Part shown: piece after piece, positions 6,453 to 15,242 of the stretch
Layout: every line of letters begins with the position of its first letter
How positions within the stretch are numbered: position 1 is the stretch's first letter
DNA from: Hoylesella buccalis ATCC 35310
GTDB lineage: Bacteria; Bacteroidota; Bacteroidia; Bacteroidales; Bacteroidaceae
DNA length: 64,000 nt
NCBI RefSeq assembly: GCF_000177075.1
Contig: NZ_ADEG01000039.1
Coordinates: 124,001 to 188,000 of the forward strand
Direction of reading: 5' to 3'
Translations under genes and position numbers: made by a program
The notes under the pieces: generated by a model
Databases searched by the model: none
Seen by the model: only the letters and a program-made list of their open reading frames with translations
What the model was told of the DNA's origin: nothing

Positions 6453-8426
6453 TCAGGTGAATTGTTCCCTGAATTGATCTTCTGATATAATCTCTATCCC
6501 CAATTCTTTTGCTTTTTTATTCTTTCCGGAGGTAGAGTTCACATTATTATTAATAAGGTAGTTGGTCGATTTACTCACGCTTCCTGTCACATGTCCGCCT
6601 TGATTTTCGATATAAGCCTTGAGCTCAGCGCGGTTTTTGTAGTGATGTACGTCGCCTGTGATGACGAAAGTGAGGCCTTCGCACCTCGCACCTGTAGGCT
6701 GTGTGGACGGCTGTTCAACGTTTAACGTCTTCAACAGGTCATCAACCACGTTTCTGTTTGCTTCCACTTGGAACCATTTCACAACCGAAGCCGATGTTTC
6801 CGGACCAATTCCGGGGATGTTGGCAAATGCCTCTGGCGTGTCAGCCTCAATGGCTTTGCTAATGAGTTCGTGCAAAGAGTAAGCGTCCAGCAGGCGTTTG
6901 CAAGCGTCAACACCACACATGGGAATGGTCAAGGCATAGAGGAATTTGCGCGCTTCCACAGTCCTTGACTTTTCAATGGAGCGCATCATGTTGCCCGCTG
7001 ACTTGTTTCCAAATCCTTCCAATGATGCGATTTGTTGGGCATAATTGGGTAAACGGTAGATGTCAGCGTAGGTGTTGAGCCATCCTAAGTTAATGAATTT
7101 GGCCAACGTTTGCTCAGAAATGCCATCGATGTCCATGCCGTTTTTCGACACAAAGCGATTGAATTTCTTCAATTGTTTGGCCGGACAAGCCTCGTTAGTG
7201 CAGTGAAGGGTGCGCGTACCGCTTGCCTTGCTGATGTCGATGCGTGTTTGATGATGGCAAACGGGGCATTCGTGCGGTATTTCCAACGCTCCAACAGTTT
7301 GCACAACCTTAATCACTTTCGGGATAATTTTATTGGCCTTGATCACCGACAGCACGCTGCCTGGTCCGCCAATGCCCAACCTTTCGCACTCACTGATATT
7401 GCACAGCGAAGCCTTTTTCACGGTTGTTCCCTCCAATTCTACTGGCTTGAACACCGCAACGGGTGAGATAGTAGACGCTGCGCACGACCATTCAATGTAC
7501 TCAAGTTCGGTTGTAGCCGCTTCATCCTCCCACTTAAAGGCCAGTCCGGCGCGTGTGGCATGATGGCCAGTGATAGAGCCTGTGGCAGCAAAGGCCGTGT
7601 CGTCGAACGTGATAACCAAGCCATCTACGGGGAAGGGACATTGGTTGTGGGTCACCAGGTTGGTCCATTGTTCAATGGCTTGGTTCACGTTGTGGATGGA
7701 AGGGTCGCTGATGCGTTCGTGTTTCACCACGTTGAAGCCCATTTCTCTAAGCCAATCCAAGCGTTCTCCCCAAGAGTTTATCGCCTCATCGGTGAACACC
7801 AGCGTGAACGGAATCCATTGTATTTTGCGCCGTTTCACCTCTTCAACATCCTTCAGCGTGAGCGATCCCGATGCGAGGTTGCGCGGGTTGGCGTATGCTT
7901 CGTCTGCTTCCATGTTGAATACTTCAAAGTCTGCATACGAAATCACAGCCTCTCCGCGAATCACTAGATGTCCACTGTTCTTGATAGTAGCAGGAATTCC
8001 CTGGATGGCAGGAGCCAGATGGGTGATGTTGGTGCCCACGTGTCCGTTGCCACGCGTTACTACTTTGGTGAGTTTCCCATCGTCATAAGTCACCACGAGG
8101 GTCAAACCGTCCAGTTTCCACGACAGCCATATCGGTCGTTCTTCAGCCCATTTTACCAGTTCTTCGGGCTTCTTGGTCTTCGCCAGTGACAGCATTGGAA
8201 ACTCGTGCGCCTCTTTCTGTCCGGTGATTGTGCCGTCAGAAACATTCGTGGTGGGACTGTCTGGCAGCACCAATCCACTTTCTTGTTCCAGTCGTTTCAG
8301 CTCATCGAACTTGGCATCCCATTCAAAGTCGGTCATCGACTCTGTGCGTCCACTATAATAATTGTCTGATGCACGGTTGAGTTCTTCAACCAACTGCTGC
8401 ATCTTTTGCCGTAAGTCGTTTGTCAT
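6453..8426 (-). CDS. ligA: NAD-dependent DNA ligase, divergent LigA
   Basis: 657 residues from ATG 8426. Domains in order: Ia region, adenylation domain with nucleophile Lys104 (SWKLDG), NPRNLASGSL (~180), DGLVITFDD (~268), OB fold, Zn finger (Cys387, 390, 409, 414), helix-hairpin-helix (~440-560) and BRCT (~580-657). All parts of a LigA are present. Several positions differ from typical LigA: RGNG instead of RGDG (~125), no GRTG ahead of the (T/S)PVA motif (reads AASTISPVA), and WKLDG instead of ELKIDG. It may therefore be a second, specialised ligase rather than the replicative one. It starts in a TGATG overlap with the upstream Nudix gene, so the two are translationally coupled. Confidence 0.85.
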   Translation of the reverse strand: MTNDLRQKMQQLVEELNRASDNYYSGRTESMTDFEWDAKFDELKRLEQESGLVLPDSPTTNVSDGTITGQKEAHEFPMLSLAKTKKPEELVKWAEERPIWLSWKLDGLTLVVTYDDGKLTKVVTRGNGHVGTNITHLAPAIQGIPATIKNSGHLVIRGEAVISYADFEVFNMEADEAYANPRNLASGSLTLKDVEEVKRRKIQWIPFTLVFTDEAINSWGERLDWLREMGFNVVKHERISDPSIHNVNQAIEQWTNLVTHNQCPFPVDGLVITFDDTAFAATGSITGHHATRAGLAFKWEDEAATTELEYIEWSCAASTISPVAVFKPVELEGTTVKKASLCNISECERLGIGGPGSVLSVIKANKIIPKVIKVVQTVGALEIPHECPVCHHQTRIDISKASGTRTLHCTNEACPAKQLKKFNRFVSKNGMDIDGISEQTLAKFINLGWLNTYADIYRLPNYAQQIASLEGFGNKSAGNMMRSIEKSRTVEARKFLYALTIPMCGVDACKRLLDAYSLHELISKAIEADTPEAFANIPGIGPETSASVVKWFQVEANRNVVDDLLKTLNVEQPSTQPTGARCEGLTFVITGDVHHYKNRAELKAYIENQGGHVTGSVSKSTNYLINNNVNSTSGKNKKAKELGIEIISEDQFREQFT

Positions 8427-8830
8427 CAGATTGTTTTTGTCTTGAGAATTTCTATCAGTTTTCTGTCGGCCTCCGTCCATTTCAGGTCATTCAACTCATC
8501 TATGGTGAGCCATTTGTAGTCCAAGTGTTCCAACATCTTGAACTCTCCGTCGCCGCCTTTGCAAAGGTAAGCCGTGAGATGCATGTTGAAATCGGGATAG
8601 TGGAATTCCACTGTACCCACTTTTTTGCCCACAAATACATCCCAATCCATCTCTTCCTTGATTTCTCTCACCAGTGCTTCGTGGTCAGATTCTCCCTCTT
8701 CAACCTTTCCACCAGGAAACTCCCAGTGTTCTGAAATGTACGCATAGTGCGAGCGTCCCCGCTGCATGCACAAGTATTTGTCGCCGTCTTTGATGATGGC
8801 AGCTACCACACGATATGTCTTTTCTTCCAT
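8426..8830 (-). CDS. Nudix hydrolase, MutT-like (8-oxo-dGTP type)
   Basis: 134 residues from ATG 8830. The Nudix box is complete, G-KVEEG-E, seven residues, REIKEEMDW (residues ~38-60), with Asp where Gly is usual near its end. The strand before it (HWEFPGGK) matches MutT/CTP pyrophosphohydrolase-type enzymes that cleanse oxidised nucleoside triphosphates. Its stop TGA shares a base with the ligA ATG (8426), indicating coupling with a DNA ligase and suggesting a joint role in repair of oxidised DNA. An ATG ten codons upstream is possible but the promoter box is very close. Substrate not determinable. Confidence 0.85.
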   Translation of the reverse strand: MEEKTYRVVAAIIKDGDKYLCMQRGRSHYAYISEHWEFPGGKVEEGESDHEALVREIKEEMDWDVFVGKKVGTVEFHYPDFNMHLTAYLCKGGDGEFKMLEHLDYKWLTIDELNDLKWTEADRKLIEILKTKTI

Positions 8831-8854
8831 CTTTCCTTGGTTTTTATTTTGCTT

Positions 8855-8862
8855 CAAATGTA
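8855..8862 (-). promoter_or_regulatory. -7 box TACATTTG for the Nudix-ligA operon
   Basis: The minus strand reads TACATTTG 24 bases upstream of the Nudix ATG at 8830. It is back-to-back with the plus-strand 66-bp promoter unit of coaW. Confidence 0.5.
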
Positions 8863-8884
8863 CAAATAATTATTGATAATGTTG

Positions 8885-8958
8885 TAATTTTGCAGAAAAT
8901 AGGCTGCACCTTAACATAGAAAGTGAACTTTCTCTGTTTTCGGTTTGCACTATTTTTG
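8885..8958 (+). promoter_or_regulatory. 66-bp promoter repeat unit plus second -7 box, upstream of coaW
   Basis: The unit starts with TAATTTTG (8885-8892) and, exactly 66 bp later, a second box TATTTTTG (8951-8958) begins. Between them lie AAAATAGGCTGCACCTTA, the small inverted repeat GAAAGTGAACTTTC, and TTCGGTTTGCAC. The same 66-bp unit is found twice in tandem at 21073-21204. The second box is 20 bases before the coaW ATG, so coaW probably has two tandem promoters. Confidence 0.6.
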
Positions 8959-8978
8959 CAAACTATAAAACGATAATT

Positions 8979-9812
8979 ATGGCTATAGTAATAGGAATTG
9001 ACGTAGGAATCAGTACGACAAAGATTGTGGGAATTAATGATGATGGCACCGTGGTGGCCCCCATTCGCATCAAGGCTACCGACCCGGTGACCTCGCTCTA
9101 TGGTGCGTTTGGCAAGTATTTGCACGACAACAAGATTTCTCTTGGCGAGGTAGAGCAGGTGATGCTCACCGGTGTTGGTGCGGCTTACGTTGACGACCCC
9201 GTGTATGGATTGCCCACCGCCAAGGCAGAAGAGTTTATCTGCAATGGTCTTGGGGCACAGTTTGAGACCGAGTTGGACGACATGATCGTTGTGAGTATGG
9301 GCACCGGAACCAGTCTTATCCAGTGTTTGGGCGATGACATTCGCCATATTGGGGGCATGGGATTGGGAGGCGGAACGCTCATTGGATTGTCGCGCATCAT
9401 GCTCAAGACAGACGATATCAAGCAGATTTCCATGCTGGCCATGCAAGGTGAAGGTTCGAATATCGATGTGCGCATCGGCGACATCAGTCCCAATCCGCTG
9501 CCCAACCTGCCCAAAACCGCCACTGCCTCACTCTTTGGCAACGCCAAGAGCAACGCCTCGCGCGAAGATATTGCACTGGGCATCATCACCATGGTGCTAC
9601 AAACCATCGGAAGCAGCACCATCCTGGCCTCGTTGGGCACGGGCATCAAGGACTATGTTCTCATCGGCAACCTCACGCTTCTACCTCAGTGTAAGTCCAT
9701 ATTCGGTGGCATGGAGAAGTTGTATGGCGTGAATTTCATCATTCCCAAGTACAGTGAATTCTGCACAGCCATTGGTGCTGCACTGTGTTTTATCGATAAA
9801 AAACGGAAATAA
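8979..9812 (+). CDS. coaW: Type II pantothenate kinase
   Basis: 277 residues. It phosphorylates pantothenate with ATP, the first step of coenzyme A synthesis. The ASKHA (actin/hexokinase-like) fold shows in the phosphate-1 loop IGIDVGISTTK (~5-15), the VSMGTGTSL phosphate-2 loop (~106) and GGMGLGGGTLIGLS (~123). Length fits the bacterial type II family (about 265-280). Type II enzymes are typically less sensitive to CoA feedback than type I (family knowledge). It is monocistronic, divergent from the Nudix-ligA operon, and followed by a 670-bp gap with a repeat. Confidence 0.88.
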   Translation: MAIVIGIDVGISTTKIVGINDDGTVVAPIRIKATDPVTSLYGAFGKYLHDNKISLGEVEQVMLTGVGAAYVDDPVYGLPTAKAEEFICNGLGAQFETELDDMIVVSMGTGTSLIQCLGDDIRHIGGMGLGGGTLIGLSRIMLKTDDIKQISMLAMQGEGSNIDVRIGDISPNPLPNLPKTATASLFGNAKSNASREDIALGIITMVLQTIGSSTILASLGTGIKDYVLIGNLTLLPQCKSIFGGMEKLYGVNFIIPKYSEFCTAIGAALCFIDKKRK

Positions 9813-9866
9813 GCCATCGGTCTTACACGCTGTCGGATAGGGAATCAGGCTTGTTCATGGATGTAA

Positions 9867-10265
9867 TTTTTCTTGACAACAAGCTTGCTTATTTTGGACG
9901 TATTTGCGAACAATGCAGACATTGGGCGCAAATACGCCAAATATGAGCGATTTTTGTATGTAGTTGATATATAAAGAATTACATCTGTATATAATCCTTG
10001 TTCCATCTTTTTTTACCCATTTTTTAGCCAAAAGCATTGCTTTTGGCCGCCAATTCACATGACTTTGCAGCGCAAAAGCATGTTGGTAGGTCGCCAAAGT
10101 GCTGCATTTTTTGGTGAAAAATCATTGTTTTTGCGCAAAAACTAGATGTTTCTATCCAAATTACTCCTTGTTTGCATCCTTCCTGCCTATTGATTTTTTC
10201 TAGATTGAAAGATTTGAAGAGCCGTTTTATGGGCGTTTATTAGACAAAAAACTTAACATCTTGCG
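9867..10265 (+). repeat. 400-bp intergenic repeat, copy A
   Basis: 399 bp of non-coding DNA. It begins TTTTCTTGACAA and continues with a hairpin (GGACGTATTTGCG 9896-9908 with CGCAAATACGCC 9927-9938). The core has the perfect hairpin CCAAAAGCATTGCTTTTGG (10028-10046) and the CAAAAGCATG / CCAAAGTGCTGCAT words. The tail carries GCATCCTTCCTGCCTATTG, TTTTTTCTAGATTGAAAG and GCCGTTTTATGGGCG, ending near TTGCG 10265. The same order of motifs occurs in copies at 16492 (reversed), 24356 and 37521 and, more weakly, at 48550 and 58706. It lies between coaW and the exporter operon; the rest of the 9813-10485 gap holds only a promoter box. Confidence 0.75.
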
Positions 10266-10454
10266 TTGTGACAAAGTGCTGACCCGTTTCATCTGGTTCA
10301 GTGCATAAAACGCTGTGTTCGACATTCAATAAAATTATAAAGAGCGACATCAGGATAACGATTAATTCTCGTTTTAACCTTTTTATCTTATACAATCGTA
10401 CAAAAAGGACATATTTAAAGTATAAAGGGTAAGAACAGTTACCGCAAAATATTG

Positions 10455-10462
10455 TATTTTTG
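10455..10462 (+). promoter_or_regulatory. -7 box TATTTTTG for the exporter operon
   Basis: TATTTTTG followed by CAAAC, 23 bases before the ATG of the TolC-like gene at 10486. It probably drives the five-gene operon to 16327. Confidence 0.55.
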
Positions 10463-10485
10463 CAAACATAACTAACACAAAGTAT

Positions 10486-11733
10486 ATGAAACAACGAATC
10501 ATGATGCTGCTGTTGTCTGCCGTTGCCGTGCAAGGCTTTGCCCAGCTTACGTTGGAACGTTGCCATGAGCTGGCACGCACACAGTATCCCGTCATCAAGC
10601 AATACGAGTTGGTCAAGCAAAGCAAGAACTACACGGTTTCCAATGCTTCAAAGGCCTATTTGCCACAAGTGAAGGTCAGTTTGGGAGCCAATGGGTTCAC
10701 CGATCCGATCGATTTTTCTGAACAAATGAAGGCTACGGGCATGGCAGATATGAAAAACTACCTGCTCAATGGCAGCGTACAGGTTAATCAGGTGATTTAT
10801 GATGGAGGTGGCATCTCCGCTCGTAAGCAGCTGGCTAAGGCACAAGCCGAAGTTGACGAAAACCAGTTGAATGTGCGTTTGTATGACATCAACCAGCGAG
10901 TAGACCAGCTATATTTCGGCATTCTGATGCTGGATGAACAGCTCAAACAGGTTAAACTCTTACAGAACGACTTGCAGTTGAGCCGCAATACCGTTGAAGC
11001 CATGTTGAAAGGTGGCGTTGCTAACCAGTCTGATTTGGATGCAGTGGCTGTAGAACAGGTTCGTGCCGAGCAGCAAGAGGGCAGTCTTCGTGCCTCACGA
11101 CGCTCGTATGCGCGGATGTTGGGACTGTTCATCGGACAGGAGGTGGATGAGAAAACCCAACTGGCGAAGCCTGCCATGCCGGAAGTTTTGCCAGACAGCA
11201 CGTCGCATCGTCCCGAATTGTCGTATTTCGCAGCGCAGTCAAAATTGCTCGATACGCAGCGCAAGGCTTTGAACAGTCAGCTCAATCCCACGATAAGCGC
11301 TTTCGCCATGGGCATGTATCATAACAAAGTGATGGACATCATGCGTCCGGGTATGATTGCGGGTGGCATTACGTTGTCATGGAACGTGGCACCTTTTTAT
11401 ACGCGTAAGAACGATTTGAGGAATCTGGAAACCAAGAAAAGGCAGATTGAAAGTGAGCGTGAAACTTTCCTTTTCAACACACGTTTGCAAAACCAGCAGT
11501 CGGCAGGGGTGGTGTATGACCTGCGCAAAAAGCTGGAACAAGACACGCGCATCATCACTTTGCGTGAGCGCATCCATGATACGTCGGTGAAAAAGGTGCA
11601 AAATGGTATTGAGAGCATCAACGAAATGCTGCGCGACGTCAATGCGGTGAGCGAGGCACGGCAGCAGAAAACCATTCACGAAATACAGCTCTTGCAAGCA
11701 ATTTATCAACTCAAAAACATCAATAATAACTGA
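10486..11733 (+). CDS. TolC family outer-membrane efflux protein
   Basis: 415 residues. Signal peptide at residues 1-20 (MMLLLSAVAVQGFAQ), then two outer-membrane efflux repeats made of long helices (LERCHELARTQYPVIKQYE near the start; coiled heptads at ~110-200 and ~310-400) and barrel strands. TolC-type trimers form the outer-membrane and periplasmic tunnel of exporters. It is the first gene of a five-gene operon with an HlyD adaptor (one base after its stop), a double-ATPase protein and two ABC-2 permeases, so it most likely supplies the exit duct for that pump. Substrate unknown. Confidence 0.88.
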   Translation: MKQRIMMLLLSAVAVQGFAQLTLERCHELARTQYPVIKQYELVKQSKNYTVSNASKAYLPQVKVSLGANGFTDPIDFSEQMKATGMADMKNYLLNGSVQVNQVIYDGGGISARKQLAKAQAEVDENQLNVRLYDINQRVDQLYFGILMLDEQLKQVKLLQNDLQLSRNTVEAMLKGGVANQSDLDAVAVEQVRAEQQEGSLRASRRSYARMLGLFIGQEVDEKTQLAKPAMPEVLPDSTSHRPELSYFAAQSKLLDTQRKALNSQLNPTISAFAMGMYHNKVMDIMRPGMIAGGITLSWNVAPFYTRKNDLRNLETKKRQIESERETFLFNTRLQNQQSAGVVYDLRKKLEQDTRIITLRERIHDTSVKKVQNGIESINEMLRDVNAVSEARQQKTIHEIQLLQAIYQLKNINNN

Positions 11734-11734
11734 T

Positions 11735-12628
11735 ATGAAAACGATGAAGATAGTGATGGTCGGACTTGTTGGCATCTTGTCAGCATGTTCGTCACACGAG
11801 AATAAATACGATGCGACTGGTCTTTTTGAAGCTACAGAGGTTGTTGTGTCGGCCGAACAAAATGGCAGACTACTCCAACTGGGGGTTGCCGAAGGTTCTG
11901 AAGTGAGTAAAGGACAGCAGGTAGGCTTGATAGATACGGTTCAATTGACCTTGAAAGCTCGCCAGGTAGGGGCCAACTCCAAGTCGATTGCCAATCAGAA
12001 ACCGGATGTAAACGCGCAGATAGCCGTGCTCAGACAGCAGCTCAAGCAGGCCGAACAAGAGCGACAACGATTTGAAGGACTGGTGAATGATGGGGCTGCC
12101 AACCGCAAACAACTGGACGATGCCACATCGGCCGTTCGGGTGTTGAAACGTCAATTGGCTGCACAGCAATCTTCTTTGAACAATAGTACGCGTGCACTGA
12201 ATTCACAAATCAGTGCGAACGACATCCAAAAATATCAGGTACTTGACCAGTTGAAGAAGTGTCATGTCACCTCACCGCTCACGGGTACCGTGCTTGAGAA
12301 ATATGCCGAAGAAGGCGAGTTCGCCTCCATCGGTAAGCCATTGTTCAAAGTTGCTGATACCAAGAACCTCTTTTTGCGCGCCTATCTCACCAGTCGGCAG
12401 TTGGAAAAGGTGAAGATTGGGCAGCAAGTGACAGTCTTTAGCGATTACGGAGATGACACCAGCAAGGAGTATAAGGGAAAGGTGGTTTGGATATCACCAC
12501 GCTCAGAATTCACCCCCAAAACCATCTTGACCGATGACGAACGTGCCGATCAGGTGTATGCCGTGAAGATTGCCGTGCAAAATGACGGTCACATCAAGAT
12601 TGGTATGTATGGTGGGATGAAGTTGTAA
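11735..12628 (+). CDS. HlyD family periplasmic adaptor lipoprotein
   Basis: 297 residues. A lipoprotein signal ends in LSAC (Cys18). Order: first half of a lipoyl/barrel-sandwich domain (~25-60, VAEGSEVSKGQQVG), an alpha-helical hairpin coiled coil (~75-160, rich in Gln/Glu/Arg), second lipoyl half (TSPLTGTVLEKYAEEGE, ~185-200) and a beta-barrel. This is the YhiI/YbhG-type membrane fusion protein joining inner-membrane ABC exporters to TolC. It starts one base after the TolC-like gene ends. Confidence 0.88.
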   Translation: MKTMKIVMVGLVGILSACSSHENKYDATGLFEATEVVVSAEQNGRLLQLGVAEGSEVSKGQQVGLIDTVQLTLKARQVGANSKSIANQKPDVNAQIAVLRQQLKQAEQERQRFEGLVNDGAANRKQLDDATSAVRVLKRQLAAQQSSLNNSTRALNSQISANDIQKYQVLDQLKKCHVTSPLTGTVLEKYAEEGEFASIGKPLFKVADTKNLFLRAYLTSRQLEKVKIGQQVTVFSDYGDDTSKEYKGKVVWISPRSEFTPKTILTDDERADQVYAVKIAVQNDGHIKIGMYGGMKL

Positions 12629-12635
12629 GATAATA

Positions 12636-14129
12636 ATGAACGCGATAGAAGTAAGTCATATCACCAAACATTACGATGATGTCCAGGCGCTGGATGATGT
12701 TTCTTTCAGCGTGAAGCAAGGAGAAGTGTTCGGACTTATTGGTCCAGATGGTGCCGGCAAGACATCTCTGTTTCGCATTATGGCATCACTTTTGCTGGCC
12801 GATGCAGGCACTGTAAGTGTTGAAGGCTATGACGTGGTGAGCCAATATAAGGAAATTCGCCAGCGAGTTGGTTACATGCCGGGTAAGTTTTCGTTGTATC
12901 AAGACTTGACAGTAGAGGAGAATCTCCAGTTTTTTGCTGATCTTTTTGGCACCACCATCGCTGCTGGATATGATGGAATCAAAGCCATTTACTCGCAGAT
13001 AGAGCCTTTCAAAAATCGGAAGGCGGGTGCGTTGTCGGGTGGTATGAAGCAGAAATTGGCTCTTTCTTGTGCGCTTGTCCATCAACCAAGCGTATTGTTT
13101 TTGGATGAACCCACCACGGGTGTCGATCCTGTTTCGCGCAAAGAATTGTGGCAGATGCTGGGAATGCTGAAGGAAAGGAATATCACCATTGTGGCCGCAA
13201 CGCCCTACTTGGACGAGATTCGCTGCTGTGAGCGGGTGGCTTTTCTGGACAATGGACGGGTGAGAGCCATCGATGGCCCCGATGAAATCTTAACGCAATT
13301 TGCCGAAATCTTCAATCCTGAGGGTCTGAAGCATGAGGATAAGTCTGCCCAGGTGCAGCAAGGAATAGCGGAAGAGGGTCAGCAAGAGAAGGCGGAAGAC
13401 GTGATACAGGTTGAACATTTGGTTAAGGCTTTTGGGACGTTCCATGCCGTTGACGACATTTCTTTCAGCGTTCATCGTGGCGAAATCTTTGGCTTTTTAG
13501 GTGCAAATGGTGCTGGAAAGACCACTGCCATGCACATGCTCACGGGATTGAACAAGCCCACAAGCGGCAAAGGGAAGGTGGCTGGATTTGACATACGCAA
13601 GCATTCGGAGCAGATTAAGAAGCACATTGGCTACATGAGTCAACGCTTTTCCCTGTATGAAGACATGACCGTGGCTCAGAACATCAAGCTTTTTGGCGGT
13701 ATCTATGGCATGAGTAAACAAGCCATTGCCACCAAGATGGACGACATGCTCAAGCAGTTGCATTTCGAGGCTCATCGCAATTCGCTGGTCAATTCGCTGC
13801 CATTGGGGTGGAAACAGAAACTCGCGTTCTCGGTAAGTATCTTCCACGAACCTGAAGTGGTGTTCCTTGATGAGCCTACTGGGGGTGTGGATCCAGCCAC
13901 AAGACGACAGTTTTGGGAACTCATTTATGCCGCTTCGGCCCGCGGTATCACCGTCTTTGTCACCACGCACTATATGGATGAGGCCGAATATTGTGACCGA
14001 ATCTCCATCATGGTGGATGGAAAAATTCGTGCCATGGGTACACCTGACGAGCTGAAACGCACATACCGATGCAACGACATGGACGAGGTGTTTACGCTGT
14101 TGGCACGCCAAGCCACCCGTGGAGAATAA
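12636..14129 (+). CDS. Fused double-ATPase ABC exporter subunit (YbhF-like)
   Basis: 497 residues with two ABC ATPase domains (~1-230 and ~255-495). Domain 1: Walker A GPDGAGKTS (36-44), signature LSGGM (133-137), Walker B VLFLDEPTTGVD, but no switch His (AATPYLDE). Domain 2: Walker A GANGAGKTT (289-297), degenerate signature LPLGW (388-392), Walker B VVFLDEPTGGVD, and switch His445 (TTHYMDEA). Combining the halves gives one complete ATP site (Walker A2 plus signature 1) and one degenerate site, as in asymmetric ABC transporters; YbhF of E. coli has a similar layout. It powers the two permeases encoded immediately downstream. Confidence 0.88.
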   Translation: MNAIEVSHITKHYDDVQALDDVSFSVKQGEVFGLIGPDGAGKTSLFRIMASLLLADAGTVSVEGYDVVSQYKEIRQRVGYMPGKFSLYQDLTVEENLQFFADLFGTTIAAGYDGIKAIYSQIEPFKNRKAGALSGGMKQKLALSCALVHQPSVLFLDEPTTGVDPVSRKELWQMLGMLKERNITIVAATPYLDEIRCCERVAFLDNGRVRAIDGPDEILTQFAEIFNPEGLKHEDKSAQVQQGIAEEGQQEKAEDVIQVEHLVKAFGTFHAVDDISFSVHRGEIFGFLGANGAGKTTAMHMLTGLNKPTSGKGKVAGFDIRKHSEQIKKHIGYMSQRFSLYEDMTVAQNIKLFGGIYGMSKQAIATKMDDMLKQLHFEAHRNSLVNSLPLGWKQKLAFSVSIFHEPEVVFLDEPTGGVDPATRRQFWELIYAASARGITVFVTTHYMDEAEYCDRISIMVDGKIRAMGTPDELKRTYRCNDMDEVFTLLARQATRGE

Positions 14130-14147
14130 TGTTTAGTGATAAAAAGA

Positions 14148-15242
14148 ATGAATCAGTTTAACTCATTTGTCATCAAAGAAACGAAACATATCATGAGAGA
14201 TCGGCGCACCATGCTGATTCTCTTTGGCATGCCGGTGGTGATGATGCTCGTTTTTGGCTTCGCCATCACGACCGACATCAAGGATGTGAAGGTGGCTATT
14301 GTCACTTCTTCGATGGATAGTCGTACGCAACAGGTGGTAAACAGTCTGGATGCGTCGGGCAATTTCATCGTCACTCATACGGTGGGGACGACGAAAGAGG
14401 CCAAACAACTGCTGTCAGACAACAAGGTGAACATGGCCATCGCCTTCTCTCCCGATTTCGGAAACAATCGGTATAGCGGTCAGGCTGGCGTTCAATTTAT
14501 CGCTGATTACACGGATCCGAACATCGCTGAACAGCAGGTGTCGTATGCCCAACAAATCGTGATGGACGAACTGACGAGGGAAATGCATGGAGAAAGCAGG
14601 CCTGCCGTCAACACCCAACTGCTGTATAATCCACAAATGAAGAGTGCATACAACTTTGTTCCTGGCACCATGGGTATGCTCATGATGCTTATTTGCGCCA
14701 TGATGACCTCGGTGAGCATTGTCCGTGAGAAAGAAAGAGGTACGATGGAGGTGCTCCTGGTATCGCCCGTCAAGCCGCTGTACATCATGATAGCCAAGGC
14801 TGTGCCTTACTTTGTGCTGTCCATTATGATACTCATCAGCATCCTACTCATCTCGAAGTTTGTCCTGGCCGTGCCCATTGCGGGCAACGTGGCACTCATC
14901 TTTGGTGTTTCGTTGCTGTACATCTTGCTGTCGTTGGCTTTGGGATTGCTCATCAGTGTGGTTGCCAACACGCAAGTAGTGGCCTTACTAATGTCGGGTA
15001 TGTTGCTCATGATGCCAAGCACGATGCTCTCTGGAATGATTTATCCCATCGAGAGTATGCCGGCCATTCTGCGTTATCTCTCGGCTATCATCCCAGCCAG
15101 ATGGTATGTGTCGGCCATGAAGAAACTGATGATTATGGGCGTTGACGTGCAGATGGTGTACCAAGAACTGGCCGTACTCACTGCCATGGCTGTGGTATTG
15201 TTAGCCGTTGCGTTGAAGAAATTTAAAATCAGACTGTCATGA
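14148..15242 (+). CDS. ABC-2 type permease (YbhS-like)
   Basis: 364 residues from ATG 14148 (a GTG at 14136 is an alternative). Organisation: N-terminal cytoplasmic helix with KHIMRDRRTM, first membrane helix (~22-42, LILFGMPVVMMLVFGFAI), a large periplasmic domain (~45-165) and five C-terminal membrane helices, with the ABC-2 signature region IVREKERGTMEVLLVSP (~188-204). It is one half of the membrane channel of the exporter. Its last codon overlaps the next permease gene by four bases (ATGA), indicating coupled translation and a heterodimeric channel. Confidence 0.88.
   Translation: MNQFNSFVIKETKHIMRDRRTMLILFGMPVVMMLVFGFAITTDIKDVKVAIVTSSMDSRTQQVVNSLDASGNFIVTHTVGTTKEAKQLLSDNKVNMAIAFSPDFGNNRYSGQAGVQFIADYTDPNIAEQQVSYAQQIVMDELTREMHGESRPAVNTQLLYNPQMKSAYNFVPGTMGMLMMLICAMMTSVSIVREKERGTMEVLLVSPVKPLYIMIAKAVPYFVLSIMILISILLISKFVLAVPIAGNVALIFGVSLLYILLSLALGLLISVVANTQVVALLMSGMLLMMPSTMLSGMIYPIESMPAILRYLSAIIPARWYVSAMKKLMIMGVDVQMVYQELAVLTAMAVVLLAVALKKFKIRLS

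Noticed and set aside
7570..8088. Long plus-strand frames opposite ligA.
   Set aside because: Shadows of ligA; no start signals or family features.
8885..8958. The 66-bp units as a possible CRISPR or coding repeat.
   Set aside because: There are only one or two units, with no spacers of uniform length. Each begins with a promoter box and lies directly upstream of a gene, so a promoter module fits better.
9813..10485. tRNA or rRNA genes in the large intergenic gaps.
   Set aside because: I looked for T-loop GTTCGA-type words with flanking stems in the gaps. The only GTTCGA found (25926) belongs to a simple inverted repeat in the YtxH leader. No cloverleaf could be built.
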